Shown here: positions 6,478-14,261 of the stretch, piece by piece | How the letters are laid out: every line of letters starts with the position of its first letter | Numbering within the stretch: position 1 is the first letter of the stretch | Assembly (NCBI GenBank): GCA_948562205.1 | Contig: CAOYAN010000030.1 | Span: forward strand, 1 to 16,729 | Source of the DNA: an uncultured Clostridia bacterium | GTDB taxonomy: Bacteria > Bacillota > Clostridia > TANB77 > CAG-465 | DNA: 16,729 nucleotides | Reading direction: 5' to 3' | Position numbers and translations under genes: made by a program | Notes under the pieces: model-generated | What the model was told of the DNA's origin: nothing | Databases searched by the model: none | Seen by the model: the letters and a program-made list of their open reading frames with translations, nothing else

Positions 6478-8796
6478 TTAGTTTAAAATAACTTTTCTAA
6501 TACAAGTAACATTTTCTATATTATTTTCTTTTGCATCAATGTTTTTAATAGATCTTACAAGTCGCATAATACAGTCTGTATTATCACACACAATGTAGTA
6601 TTTATATCCATAGCTATCAATTAAATAATATTTATCTTTAATACATGGCATACTACATTTATTATCATCTCTATTTGCAATAAAAGTCCCAAGGATACAA
6701 AATCTTGAAGTCATAGCTAAGATATAGTTATGAACTAATTCTATTTTTACATACTTAGAACTTTCAGAAATTACATTATTTGGTGTATCATATGCTGGAG
6801 TAATTACATCAAATCCTAGATTTTTCATAAAAATTGCACTATACTTATTTGAAATATTAAACGAATAATCAGCAATAACCTCTATATTCTTTTTATTCTT
6901 TATATCTGCTATAATATCCATGTATGAAAAACTAGATAAAATAATAGTATCTATTCCTTTAAGTATAATTCTTTCTAAATTTTCCTTTATATATTTATCT
7001 AGATTTTTAAGCACAAAGTTTGGAATATGTATAGCAATATTTATTTTACCTTTATATTTTTCAAATATATTATCTTCAAATTTTATAAAATCTTTTATTG
7101 ATATATCAATTCTTTCTATATTGCTATACTTACTTAAATAATCTATATTATCATTATACTCATATATAAATAGTGAATTTATAGTTTTAGTTTTGTTTTC
7201 ATCTATACATTTTTCTTCTAATTTTAATACTTCCTCTATATTTATTTTATTAGTATTATTTCTAACAAGTATTTTTTCTTCAAGAGATTTTATAACATCT
7301 CTTCTTACTTCATTTAGTATTGATACTGGAACAAATAACATATCTTCTAACGTTATATTGATATTATTAAATTCAAAAGCTGTATCAAGTGTTTTTGAAA
7401 ATGCATTTATAATATCTTCACTTTGAAGTGCTCTAGATTTTGCACTAGTTGCTATATAATCTGATTTATACTCTATTTTTATATTATCATCATATGCCAC
7501 AACAAATATATTTTCATTTTCTTTTACTAATACATCTAAATTTATTTTTCTTCTTCTAATATTTGTATTAACATATTTTTTAGATATATCACTATTTAGT
7601 TTATATGAAGATGTTTTATATATTTTTGAGCCATACTTTATCTTTTTAGATATATCACCAAGCCATACATATTCACCTACATTTGCCTCTTTATTTATTA
7701 TATTTCCCCTATCATCCTTAATACAAGTAACAATTGTAGAAAACACATCTTTATCTGAATAAATCTCCACTCCATCATGCATATCTATATTTCTTTCAAG
7801 TTTTACTTTAACATACATGCCTCTTTGATCAAGTACAGTTCCAAGTAAAATACCTGTATTTTTAGGAGACATATGTGTAATACTATCTTTATATTTTACT
7901 CCATTTAAATATCCATGGCTTATACCATCTCTATTAAATATCTGCATAATTTCATTTTTATCTTTATCTTCTACATCTATGATTTCTTTTAAATAATATT
8001 TATCTACATATTTTCTATACTTACTTACAACTAAAGCAACATATTCAGGAGTTTTATTCCTTCCCTCTATTTTTAGCGAAGTAATACCAGATGTAACTAT
8101 TTTATCAATACTATCAAGCGAATATATATCTTTCTTACTCATTAAATATTTATTCTCTTCAATAACTTTACCTTTTGAATTAACAAGACTATACTTCATT
8201 CTACAAGGTTGGGCACAGCTTCCCCTATTTGCACTTCTATTTCCAATTGTACTACTAAGTAAACATTGCCCTGACATACTTACACATAGTGCACCATGTA
8301 CGAATACTTCTATTTCAATATCTACATTATCACATATATATTTTATTTCATTTAGTGTTAACTCTCTTGCAAGTACAACTCTCTTAAAACCTAAGCTTTG
8401 TAAATATTTTACTTGTTCTAAAGAATATACACTCATTTGTGTACTTACATGTAAATGAAGACTTGGAAGCATTTTATGTATTAGACTTGCCATACCAATA
8501 TCTTGTAAAATAACTGCATCTAAACCATACGAGTAAAGTTTTAAAACAAGTTCTAATGCCTCTTTTATTTCATCATCAAACATTAACGTATTAAGTGTAA
8601 GATATACTTTAATTCCTCTTAAGTGTGCATAATCTATGGCACTAATATATTCTTCTTCTGTAAAGTTTTGTGCCATTACACGAGCGTTATACTTACCTAC
8701 TCCCATATATATAGCATTAGCACCTGCATTACAAGCTGCTATAAAAGATTTCATGTTTCCCGCTGGTGCAAGTATTTCTATTTTTTTATTTTCCAT
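6478..8796 (-). CDS. U32-family protein with DUF3656 region, RlhA/TrhP-like RNA hydroxylation enzyme
   Basis: The protein has 772 residues. Its N-terminus EILAPAGNMKSFIAACNAGA is the hallmark of the 'peptidase U32' family. Four cysteines at C171, C178, C194 and C198 (GALCVSMSGQC ... GSCAQPC) match the iron-sulfur ligands of this family. SLKIEGR at 240-246 and FNRDGISHGYL at 287-297 are further family motifs. Residues ~410-508, ending VPVSILNEVRRD, fit the DUF3656 region of the longer members. Studied members such as RlhA (5-hydroxycytidine in 23S rRNA) and TrhP (5-hydroxyuridine in tRNA) modify RNA using prephenate-dependent chemistry. Protease activity is doubtful for this branch, so the substrate here is inferred. 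The C-terminus carries a second cysteine set (C700, C714, C718, C737, C742) in a pattern I recall from clostridial members. GGGGAG lies 7 bases before the ATG. Confidence 0.88.
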   Translation of the reverse strand: MENKKIEILAPAGNMKSFIAACNAGANAIYMGVGKYNARVMAQNFTEEEYISAIDYAHLRGIKVYLTLNTLMFDDEIKEALELVLKLYSYGLDAVILQDIGMASLIHKMLPSLHLHVSTQMSVYSLEQVKYLQSLGFKRVVLARELTLNEIKYICDNVDIEIEVFVHGALCVSMSGQCLLSSTIGNRSANRGSCAQPCRMKYSLVNSKGKVIEENKYLMSKKDIYSLDSIDKIVTSGITSLKIEGRNKTPEYVALVVSKYRKYVDKYYLKEIIDVEDKDKNEIMQIFNRDGISHGYLNGVKYKDSITHMSPKNTGILLGTVLDQRGMYVKVKLERNIDMHDGVEIYSDKDVFSTIVTCIKDDRGNIINKEANVGEYVWLGDISKKIKYGSKIYKTSSYKLNSDISKKYVNTNIRRRKINLDVLVKENENIFVVAYDDNIKIEYKSDYIATSAKSRALQSEDIINAFSKTLDTAFEFNNINITLEDMLFVPVSILNEVRRDVIKSLEEKILVRNNTNKINIEEVLKLEEKCIDENKTKTINSLFIYEYNDNIDYLSKYSNIERIDISIKDFIKFEDNIFEKYKGKINIAIHIPNFVLKNLDKYIKENLERIILKGIDTIILSSFSYMDIIADIKNKKNIEVIADYSFNISNKYSAIFMKNLGFDVITPAYDTPNNVISESSKYVKIELVHNYILAMTSRFCILGTFIANRDDNKCSMPCIKDKYYLIDSYGYKYYIVCDNTDCIMRLVRSIKNIDAKENNIENVTCIRKVILN

Positions 8797-8817
8797 TTAA
8801 ATCTCCCCTATTATTTA

Positions 8818-8845
8818 ATTTTAACATATATAATAATATTGTCAA
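8818..8845 (-). promoter_or_regulatory. Promoter of the U32-family gene
   Basis: On the minus strand TTGACA (8845-8840) and TAAAAT (8823-8818) are separated by 16 bp. The -10 box lies 21 bp before the start codon, so the leader is very short. It is located just downstream of the terminator of the preceding tiny gene. Confidence 0.75.
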
Positions 8846-8893
8846 GCATTAGCACTTTATTTTACATAATTTTTTAATTTATTATATAGTCTA

Positions 8894-8942
8894 TCCCAAA
8901 AGAAAAATGTTGAAATTGCCTTTTGCAAAATCAACATTTTTT
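8894..8942 (-). terminator. Terminator of the tiny gene at 8963-9065
   Basis: On the minus strand an 11-bp stem (8941-8931 with 8913-8903) is followed inward by a 2x2 internal loop, a TTGC/GCAA 4-bp stem and a 5-base loop. It is followed by TTTTTCTTTT. The plus strand also reads as hairpin plus T-tract, but no plus-strand gene precedes it. The only unit it can terminate is the small minus-strand ORF just upstream. Confidence 0.75.
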
Positions 8943-8962
8943 ATATTTCATTTTACATGATA

Positions 8963-9065
8963 CTAATTTTTAACTAACTTATATTTTAACACTAGAGGTT
9001 CAGGTCTCTTAATTATTGAAGATTCTTCTGCTTTCTTTTTAAAAGTAATTAAATTTTTTTCTCAT
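8963..9065 (-). pseudogene. Tiny gene readable as ~33 residues only with a one-base frameshift
   Basis: On the minus strand a strong ribosome-binding site (AAAAGGAG, then 7 bases) precedes ATG at 9065. In that frame the peptide is only MRKKFNYF before TAA at 9041-9039. If one A is dropped from the run of seven A residues at 9060-9054, the frame reads on for 33 residues. That reading begins MRKNLITFKKKAEESS, continues IIKRPEPLVLKYKLVKN and stops at TAG (8965-8963). A terminator follows within 25 bases. The start, ribosome-binding site and terminator argue for a real gene. The break could be a sequencing or assembly error in a homopolymer, a recent inactivating mutation, or slippage on the A-run. 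I do not recognise the product, which is hydrophilic and basic. Alternatively the 8-codon ORF may be a leader peptide. Confidence 0.4.
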
Positions 9066-9115
9066 AAAACGACTCCTTTTCGTTATATTTCAATATGAAT
9101 ACTCCACACTTTTTA

Positions 9116-9144
9116 TTGTTTTTTAATTATAACTATGATATACT
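9116..9144 (+). promoter_or_regulatory. Promoter of the first helical-family gene; overlaps divergent TATAAT boxes
   Basis: TTGTTT (9116-9121) and TATACT (9139-9144) are separated by 17 bp, with the extended -10 element TGA in front. Transcription would begin about 70 bases before the ATG at 9223. On the opposite strand two TATAAT sequences (9131-9126 and 9150-9145) overlap this region and could serve the tiny minus-strand gene. Their -35 hexamers are weak. Confidence 0.65.
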
Positions 9145-9222
9145 ATTATAACTTAAACACTTATATTTTTTTAATAATTTAAAAACTAAAAAATATATCT
9201 CTTTAATTATAGGAGGAAATTT

Positions 9223-9933
9223 ATGACAGTGAAATCTTTTTCTAATATGCTTTATTCCCTTTCTAATTATATTGATAACTATGACACAAAAGATAATAAA
9301 TCATTAAATATAATAAATAATAATATTAAGGCAATAATTAGTGATAATGAAATAAAACAACTTTTTAAAAAGCGTGTAAGTGACAGTATAAAAAATAAAG
9401 CTGTACATGATATTAGTTTTAATATTGGTGCAATTTTAGGAATAATTGATGGTGACTTAGAAGTACTTGATTTATTTCCTAAAAGTATTAATTTTATAGA
9501 TGAAAATAACATACCTACAACTTTTGAAATTAAGAATTTAAGAAAATGTTTAGAACAGATAAATGATTCTATTTTATTTTACTATTCGAATATTTGTGTT
9601 CGGAGTACTAATTTCGATAAGGTAGAAAAAGCTTCTAATGTTATTGATAGTATATCTTCATTTAAAAAATTATTAATACTAACTAATGGTATGAAAATAG
9701 TCTACTGTAAGCTCTTTGGATATATAGACTGTACATTATATTTATATTCAAGTTTTATAGCAAACTATCATAAATATAATTTTGATGATACAAACGAACT
9801 GATAAGAAAAATAAGTTTTTATATTGGTCTTTCTATAGGCTATATGTATTCAAATGATTTAAAAGAAAAAATGCTTGTATCTGACTTGTTAAGTCTTCAA
9901 AATATTTTAATATATTTGTCTCAAATACATTAA
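9223..9933 (+). CDS. Unrecognised helical protein, two-repeat architecture (family member 1)
   Basis: This is a 236-residue protein of no family I recognise. AGGAGG lies 6 bases before the ATG. It is predicted to be soluble and mostly helical, with no signal peptide, no clear membrane segment and no obvious catalytic motif. The motif ISFNIGAILGII (64-75) recurs as ISFYIGLSIGYMY (197-209), 133 residues later, which suggests an internal duplication. The gene at 10732-11433 has the same layout with the same spacing. Shared blocks are LR..L...N......YY..I in the middle, YC.[LI].GYI at 161-168, and the C-terminal [IT]G.S.G. It has its own promoter and terminator but lies in the same direction as its two relatives. 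Function is unknown. Confidence 0.85.
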   Translation: MTVKSFSNMLYSLSNYIDNYDTKDNKSLNIINNNIKAIISDNEIKQLFKKRVSDSIKNKAVHDISFNIGAILGIIDGDLEVLDLFPKSINFIDENNIPTTFEIKNLRKCLEQINDSILFYYSNICVRSTNFDKVEKASNVIDSISSFKKLLILTNGMKIVYCKLFGYIDCTLYLYSSFIANYHKYNFDDTNELIRKISFYIGLSIGYMYSNDLKEKMLVSDLLSLQNILIYLSQIH

Positions 9934-9975
9934 GAACTATAAAAAGTCATACTATTGTAAATTATAACAATAAAG

Positions 9976-10019
9976 ATCATTGAAAATACATATGTAAATT
10001 CAATGATTTTTAGTTTTTT
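9976..10019 (+). terminator. Terminator of the first helical-family gene
   Basis: The 9-bp stem ATCATTGAA (9976-9984) with TTCAATGAT (9999-10007) is followed by TTTTAGTTTTTT. It separates this gene from the next two. Confidence 0.8.
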
Positions 10020-10078
10020 AAAATCATTTTTTTGACTTTACATTGTACTTTTATGTATTTAAAATTACATAACTAGCC

Positions 10079-10107
10079 TTTACATTACACTATATGTATG
10101 ATATAAT
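10079..10107 (+). promoter_or_regulatory. Promoter of the second and probably third helical-family genes
   Basis: TTTACA (10079-10084) and TATAAT (10102-10107) are separated by 17 bp, with the extended -10 element TGA. An upstream copy of TTTACATT at 10037-10044 lies exactly 42 bp (four helical turns) before the one that includes the -35 box. Confidence 0.82.
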
Positions 10108-10157
10108 GTTCGCACAGAAAATATATATCTAAGATTTAATAATTTAGGAGGTATAAT

Positions 10158-10670
10158 ATGTCAAATACTAATGTTTGTAATTGTTTAAATGATCTTTCTT
10201 TAATGTCAAAAGAACTTAAGCAAAAATTAAATATTGTAGGAGCAAGTCTTACTGAGGAAGAAAAAAACAGACTATCAATTAAGAAAATAAATATTAAAGA
10301 TATTTGGAGCGTTATAGAAAAAGTAGCAAATATGGATAAAGATCTTGATAGTGTTATATACAATATGTATGGTACAAGAAAACTTAAAATATTACAAAAT
10401 ATGTCTAATGAAATTATTTCAGAAGAAAATTTTAGTAATTATTGCACTGTTTTCTATAACCTTTATAAGGTTATATTATATGTAGAAATATTAAAATACA
10501 ATATTGAAAATAATGAAAATGGAGTAAATAACACTAACATATCACTTATGACTGGTTTTTCCATTGGAACAATTACACGAATCTCAGATATTTTACCAAA
10601 TCTTTGTATCAGTGCTTTTTCTAATAAAATATATGAAGTTTGTCAAAAATACTTTGAAGGAAAATATTAA
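10158..10670 (+). CDS. Unrecognised helical protein, short family member (member 2)
   Basis: This 170-residue protein has AGGAGG 7 bases before its ATG. It is not recognised, and is predicted soluble and helical. The first ~70 residues (MSNTNVCNCL, then a lysine/glutamate-rich helix) have no counterpart that I can align with the neighbours. The last ~80 residues contain YC at 95-96 and then LMTGFSIGTITRI at 130-142. TGFSIG aligns with IGLSIG of the gene before and IGISFG of the gene after, and the distance from YC to the glycine motif is similar. It therefore looks like a one-domain relative of the two flanking two-domain proteins. It is probably the first gene of a two-gene transcript with the gene at 10732, because the 61-base gap between them has no terminator or clear promoter. 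Confidence 0.82.
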   Translation: MSNTNVCNCLNDLSLMSKELKQKLNIVGASLTEEEKNRLSIKKINIKDIWSVIEKVANMDKDLDSVIYNMYGTRKLKILQNMSNEIISEENFSNYCTVFYNLYKVILYVEILKYNIENNENGVNNTNISLMTGFSIGTITRISDILPNLCISAFSNKIYEVCQKYFEGKY

Positions 10671-10731
10671 TATATTTTAAATTTATTACTTAAACTTTAA
10701 AACATAACTTCTTCTGAAAGGTGGTAAAAAT

Positions 10732-11433
10732 ATGAATGCTATAACTCTTTGTGATACTTTAAAATATTTAGATGAACCTATTTGTTTTGAAATTTTAGAT
10801 GAAGATTTAAAGTTTCTGATTCATCAAAGTATTTTAAATCTTACTAAAAATAACAATATTTCTAATATAATTGAAAGTTTCAAAAATGGTGTTAATATTA
10901 ATTTTAAACTCTATAATTTTGCCTTCGATATCGGTATTATATATGGTATTCTTGAGAGTAATGATAAGATTTTACTAAATCTTGTAGACAAAATATTTTG
11001 GGCATCTTATGATAATCCTATAGAGTTAAAATTTGTAACACATCTAAGAGATGATTTAAAATCTGCAAATGAGGATCTACGTAAATATTATACAAAGATT
11101 GATACTAAATATGAACTTCTAAGTCAATTTGAGGCTTTTGAAAAGCAAACTGAAAGCCTATATAGGAGAAATGATTATTTAACTGTTGCAGAAAAAGACT
11201 TTAATTACTGCGAAATTTCAGGTTACATTTTTCTTATTTGTGCTATATGTAATGATTTTGCAAGAAAGTATAAAGATCTTGATTTTGCAGAAGTAAATGC
11301 TATAAATATTCAAAATTTATGCTTTCTTATTGGAATATCATTTGGAATTATGAAAGAGAAAAATATAAAAGATCGTATTATTTTTGAAAGACTTAACTAT
11401 ATTTTTAACAAAATAAGAACATATTTTAAGTAA
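10732..11433 (+). CDS. Unrecognised helical protein, two-repeat architecture (family member 3)
   Basis: This 233-residue protein is a paralogue of the one at 9223-9933. GAAAGGTGG precedes the ATG by about 7 bases. FAFDIGIIYGIL (63-74) and LCFLIGISFGIMK (196-208) are again 133 residues apart. LRDDLKSANEDLRKYYTKI (105-123) aligns with LRKCLEQINDSILFYYSNI of the first member. YCEISGYI (159-166) aligns with YCKLFGYI. The region from 160 to 205 is hydrophobic but interrupted by charged residues, more like buried amphipathic helices than membrane spans. The gene is probably cotranscribed with 10158-10670 and ends at a G+C-rich terminator. Function is unknown. A scaffold or binding role is possible because no catalytic motif is visible. 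Confidence 0.85.
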   Translation: MNAITLCDTLKYLDEPICFEILDEDLKFLIHQSILNLTKNNNISNIIESFKNGVNINFKLYNFAFDIGIIYGILESNDKILLNLVDKIFWASYDNPIELKFVTHLRDDLKSANEDLRKYYTKIDTKYELLSQFEAFEKQTESLYRRNDYLTVAEKDFNYCEISGYIFLICAICNDFARKYKDLDFAEVNAINIQNLCFLIGISFGIMKEKNIKDRIIFERLNYIFNKIRTYFK

Positions 11434-11439
11434 GGTATA

Positions 11440-11468
11440 CCCGCTAGTTTAAAGCTAGCGGGCTTTTG
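11440..11468 (+). terminator. Terminator between convergent genes
   Basis: CCCGCTAG (11440-11447) pairs with CTAGCGGG (11455-11462) and is followed by CTTTTGTC. It is one of the most G+C-rich hairpins in the window. On the minus strand, where the methyltransferase gene ends at 11470, the same stem has no T-tract, so it works best for the plus-strand genes. Confidence 0.85.
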
Positions 11469-11469
11469 T

Positions 11470-12201
11470 CTATTTACTTAAATTTTTTTGTCTTACAACT
11501 TCATATATGCTAATTGCACTGCTAACAGAAGCATTTAAAGAATTTATATTACCAGTCATTGGTATATTTATCATAAAATCACAATTATCTTTCACAAGTC
11601 TTGATATTCCGCTTCCCTCATTACCTACAACAATACCAATAGCTCCATCAAACTTAGTATTATATACAGTCTCTGAGCCTTCCATATCAAGTCCATATAT
11701 CCAAAGTCCTTTTTCTTTTAAATACTTAATACTTTCAGTTATATTTGTAACTCTTGCAACCTTTACAAAAGAACAAGCACCAACAGATACTTTCTCTACT
11801 GTGTCTGTTACTTGACATGCATTTCTTTTTTGAATTATAATTCCATGTACTCCCATACACTCACATGTACGTATAATAGCACCCAAATTATGTGGATCTT
11901 CTATCTTATCAAGTATCATTATAAATGGAGGCTCTCCTCTTTTTTGTGCCTCTTGTAATATATCATCTATTGTAAAATATTCATAATCAGTAACTGATGC
12001 TACAATTCCTTGTGAATTTTTACCGTCACACATTTTATCTAATTTTGCCTTTTCACTTTCTACTACTACTATCTTTTTATCTTTTGCAAGTTTTATAATA
12101 TCATATAATTCTTTTGTAGATCCTTGTGTATATATTTTATTTATTGTTTTACCTGACATTATTGCCTCTTTAACAGGATTTTTTCCATAAATTATTCCCA
12201 T
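11470..12201 (-). CDS. rlmB: RlmB-type 23S rRNA (guanosine-2'-O-)-methyltransferase, SpoU/TrmH family
   Basis: This is an S-adenosylmethionine-dependent 2'-O-methyltransferase of the SPOUT class. RlmB methylates G2251 in the peptidyl-transferase loop of 23S rRNA. With the ATG at 12201 the protein has 243 residues, a normal size. This start is preferred over the in-frame TTG at 12219 because AAAGGAAG lies 7 bases before the ATG. Residues 1-70 (GIIYGKNPVKEAI, SQGIVASV) form the substrate-binding domain seen in RlmB. The three SpoU motifs are present: DKIEDPHNLGAIIRT (98-112, N105 and R111), GIVVGNEGSG (189-198, E195), and IPMTGNINSLNASVSSA (213-229). The exact target is inferred, since TrmH-family members can differ in substrate. 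It lies downstream of lepA in the same direction but has its own promoter. Confidence 0.9.
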   Translation of the reverse strand: MGIIYGKNPVKEAIMSGKTINKIYTQGSTKELYDIIKLAKDKKIVVVESEKAKLDKMCDGKNSQGIVASVTDYEYFTIDDILQEAQKRGEPPFIMILDKIEDPHNLGAIIRTCECMGVHGIIIQKRNACQVTDTVEKVSVGACSFVKVARVTNITESIKYLKEKGLWIYGLDMEGSETVYNTKFDGAIGIVVGNEGSGISRLVKDNCDFMINIPMTGNINSLNASVSSAISIYEVVRQKNLSK

Positions 12202-12226
12202 ATAAAATCTTCCTTTCAATATTTTA

Positions 12227-12235
12227 ATTATACCA
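12227..12235 (-). promoter_or_regulatory. Extended -10 promoter of rlmB
   Basis: On the minus strand TATAAT (12232-12227) is preceded by TGG, an extended -10 element. The hexamer 17 bp upstream (AGATTT) is a poor -35 box. The -10 box is 25 bp before the ATG at 12201. Confidence 0.6.
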
Positions 12236-12294
12236 TATATTTAACATAAAATCTATAGTTATACTCTAAATACTAACAACTATGAAACTGACTT

Positions 12295-12324
12295 TAAGCA
12301 GACATTTTGTGTTATGTCTGCTTA
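12295..12324 (-). terminator. Hairpin 3' of lepA, without a T-tract
   Basis: TAAGCAGACAT and ATGTCTGCTTA form an 11-bp perfect stem with an 8-base loop, beginning 7 bases after the lepA stop. On the minus strand it is followed by AAAGTCAG rather than T residues. It may be a weak or factor-dependent terminator, or a 3'-end-stabilising stem. On the plus strand the tail TACTTTTC is better, but no plus-strand gene precedes it. Confidence 0.5.
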
Positions 12325-12331
12325 TACTTTT

Positions 12332-14134
12332 CTATTCATCTAATTTTAAAACACTCATAAAAGCATCTTGTGGTAATTCCACTGTACCAATTCTTCTCAT
12401 TTTTTTCTTACCTTCTTTTTGCTTTTCAAGTAGTTTTTTCTTTCTTGTAATATCTCCACCATAGCATTTAGCAAGCACATCTTTTCTCATAGCTTTTACA
12501 GTCTCTCTTGCAACAATTTTACCTCCAATTGCTGCTTGTATTGGTACCTCAAATAACTGTCTTGGAATAATACCTTTTAATTTTTCAACCATTTTCCTGC
12601 CTCTAGTCTCTGCTTTTTCTCTATTTACGATAAACGATAAGGCATCTACAGTCTCACCATTTAATAATATATCAAGTTTTACAAGATTAGATCTTTTATA
12701 ATCATATATATCATAATCAAAAGAAGCATAGCCTTTAGTTCTTGATTTTAAACTATTGAAAAAGTCATATATTATTTCGTTTAATGGTAAATAATACTCA
12801 AGAGTCACTCTTGTATTATCGATATATTTCATATTTATAAATTCTCCACGTCTTTCTTGACATAGCTCCATTACATTTCCAACAAATTCTTTTGGAGTTA
12901 TAATCTCTGTTTTAGTTACAGGTTCTTCCATATAATCTATTTCTTGTTGCGATGGCAGATCAGATGGATTATATAATTCTAATATTTCTCCATTTTTTTT
13001 ATGCACTTTATATATAACTGATGGAGCAGTTGTAATTAAATTAATATTATATTCTCTCTCTAGTCTTTCTTCAATAATCTCCATATGTAAAAGTCCTAAA
13101 AATCCACATCTAAATCCATGTCCTAGGGCATTAGATGATTCTAATTCATAATTTAGTGATGCATCATTTAATTTTAATTTGTCTATTGCCTCTTTTAATT
13201 CTTCATAATCAGATCCATCAGCTGGAAATATTCCAGAATATACCATTGATTTTACTTCTTTATAACCATGTAATGGTTTATCTATAGGATTAGATTTTAA
13301 GGTAATTGTGTCTCCTACATGAATATCAGATAAATTTTTTATACTTGCAGCAACATATCCTACTTCCCCAGCTTTTAGGATTTCTGCTTTAACATATCCA
13401 CCTGGTTTAAAATATCCAACACTTACAATTTCATATTCTTTGTTATTTGACATTGTAATTATAACATCACCTTTTTTTAGACTTCCATCAATTACTCTAA
13501 CAAAAGCTAAGGCTCCCTCATAATTATCATAAATAGAATCAAATATAAGGCAAGAGGTTGGTTTATTTACATCTCCTTTTGGTGCAGGTATATTTTTTAC
13601 TATTGCCTCAAGTACATCTTCTACATTTAAACCAGTCTTTGCTGAAATACATGGTGCCTCACTTGCATCTATTCCTATAACATCTTCTATTTCTTTTTTT
13701 ACTTCATCTGGTCTTGCACTTGGAAGATCAATTTTATTTATAACTGGTATTATCTCAAGGTCATTATCTAATGCTAAATATACATTTGCAAGAGTTTGAG
13801 CCTCTACTCCTTGCGCTGCATCAACAACAAGAACAGCGCCCTCACATGCTGCAAGGCTTCTTGAAACTTCATAGTTGAAATCGACATGTCCTGGGGTATC
13901 AATTAAATTTAATATATACTCTTCTCCATCACGTGCCTTGTATTTCATTCTTACAGCTTGAGATTTTATTGTTATTCCTCTTTCTCTTTCTATATCCATA
14001 TTATCTAGTAATTGCTCTTGCATTTTTCTCTCATCAACACTTCCAGTAATCTGTAAAAGTCTGTCAGCAAGAGTTGATTTTCCATGATCTATATGGGCTA
14101 TTATACTAAAATTTCTTATTTTTTCTTGTTCCAT
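12332..14134 (-). CDS. lepA: Elongation factor 4 (LepA), ribosome-associated GTPase
   Basis: LepA is a translational GTPase that binds the ribosome and affects translation initiation, elongation and ribosome biogenesis. The protein has 600 residues, the usual length. The GTPase motifs are AHIDHGKST (13-21), the switch region RERGITIKSQAV (50-61), DTPGH (79-83), NKID (133-136) and SAKTG (164-168). GHGFRCGFLGLLHMEI marks the domain III start. The C-terminus has the LepA-specific KMRRIGTVELPQDAFMSVLK. Many Firmicutes have lepA near hemN and hrcA-dnaK, an arrangement not seen here. AAAGGA lies 10 bases upstream of the ATG. The gene is divergent from the Smr gene, and the two promoters lie back to back in a 127-bp gap. 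Confidence 0.98.
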   Translation of the reverse strand: MEQEKIRNFSIIAHIDHGKSTLADRLLQITGSVDERKMQEQLLDNMDIERERGITIKSQAVRMKYKARDGEEYILNLIDTPGHVDFNYEVSRSLAACEGAVLVVDAAQGVEAQTLANVYLALDNDLEIIPVINKIDLPSARPDEVKKEIEDVIGIDASEAPCISAKTGLNVEDVLEAIVKNIPAPKGDVNKPTSCLIFDSIYDNYEGALAFVRVIDGSLKKGDVIITMSNNKEYEIVSVGYFKPGGYVKAEILKAGEVGYVAASIKNLSDIHVGDTITLKSNPIDKPLHGYKEVKSMVYSGIFPADGSDYEELKEAIDKLKLNDASLNYELESSNALGHGFRCGFLGLLHMEIIEERLEREYNINLITTAPSVIYKVHKKNGEILELYNPSDLPSQQEIDYMEEPVTKTEIITPKEFVGNVMELCQERRGEFINMKYIDNTRVTLEYYLPLNEIIYDFFNSLKSRTKGYASFDYDIYDYKRSNLVKLDILLNGETVDALSFIVNREKAETRGRKMVEKLKGIIPRQLFEVPIQAAIGGKIVARETVKAMRKDVLAKCYGGDITRKKKLLEKQKEGKKKMRRIGTVELPQDAFMSVLKLDE

Positions 14135-14168
14135 ATATTAAGTATCCTTTCATGTTATATAATATAAA

Positions 14169-14197
14169 ATTATACCAATTTTTGTTCAAACATTCAA
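14169..14197 (-). promoter_or_regulatory. Promoter of lepA
   Basis: On the minus strand TTGAAT (14197-14192) and TATAAT (14174-14169) are separated by 17 bp, with TGG before the -10 box (extended -10). The predicted leader is about 30 bases. Confidence 0.82.
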
Positions 14198-14229
14198 GTA
14201 ATACACTATTATTTTTTAATAATTTATGA

Positions 14230-14235
14230 TATAAT
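14230..14235 (+). promoter_or_regulatory. Extended -10 promoter of the Smr gene
   Basis: TATAAT at 14230-14235 is preceded by TGA (extended -10). The hexamer at the -35 position is TATTAT, a weak match. The start codon follows 26 bp later. Confidence 0.6.
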
Positions 14236-14261
14236 ATTATAGTTAATTAATGGAGGAAATT

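Noticed and set aside
6449..6485. Inverted repeat TTAAACT/AGTTTAA around the U32 stop codon as a terminator.
   Set aside because: The stem is only 7 bp with a loop of about 17 bases and no proper T-tract, and it overlaps the promoter of the small gene.
9700..9800. Hydrophobic stretch near residues 160-182 of the first helical-family protein as a transmembrane helix.
   Set aside because: It is interrupted by Lys and Asp with many Tyr and Cys, and the aligned region in the third member is likewise broken by charged residues.
10042..10050. ATTGTACTT upstream of the second helical-family gene as a third copy of the surface-promoter repeat.
   Set aside because: Only nine bases match, it is unpaired, and an 8-mer of this composition is expected about once by chance in a window this A+T-rich.
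12202..12219. Longer rlmB starting at TTG 12219.
   Set aside because: The added residues are encoded by the Shine-Dalgarno region itself (AAAGGAAG), and the ATG at 12201 gives the normal RlmB N-terminus.
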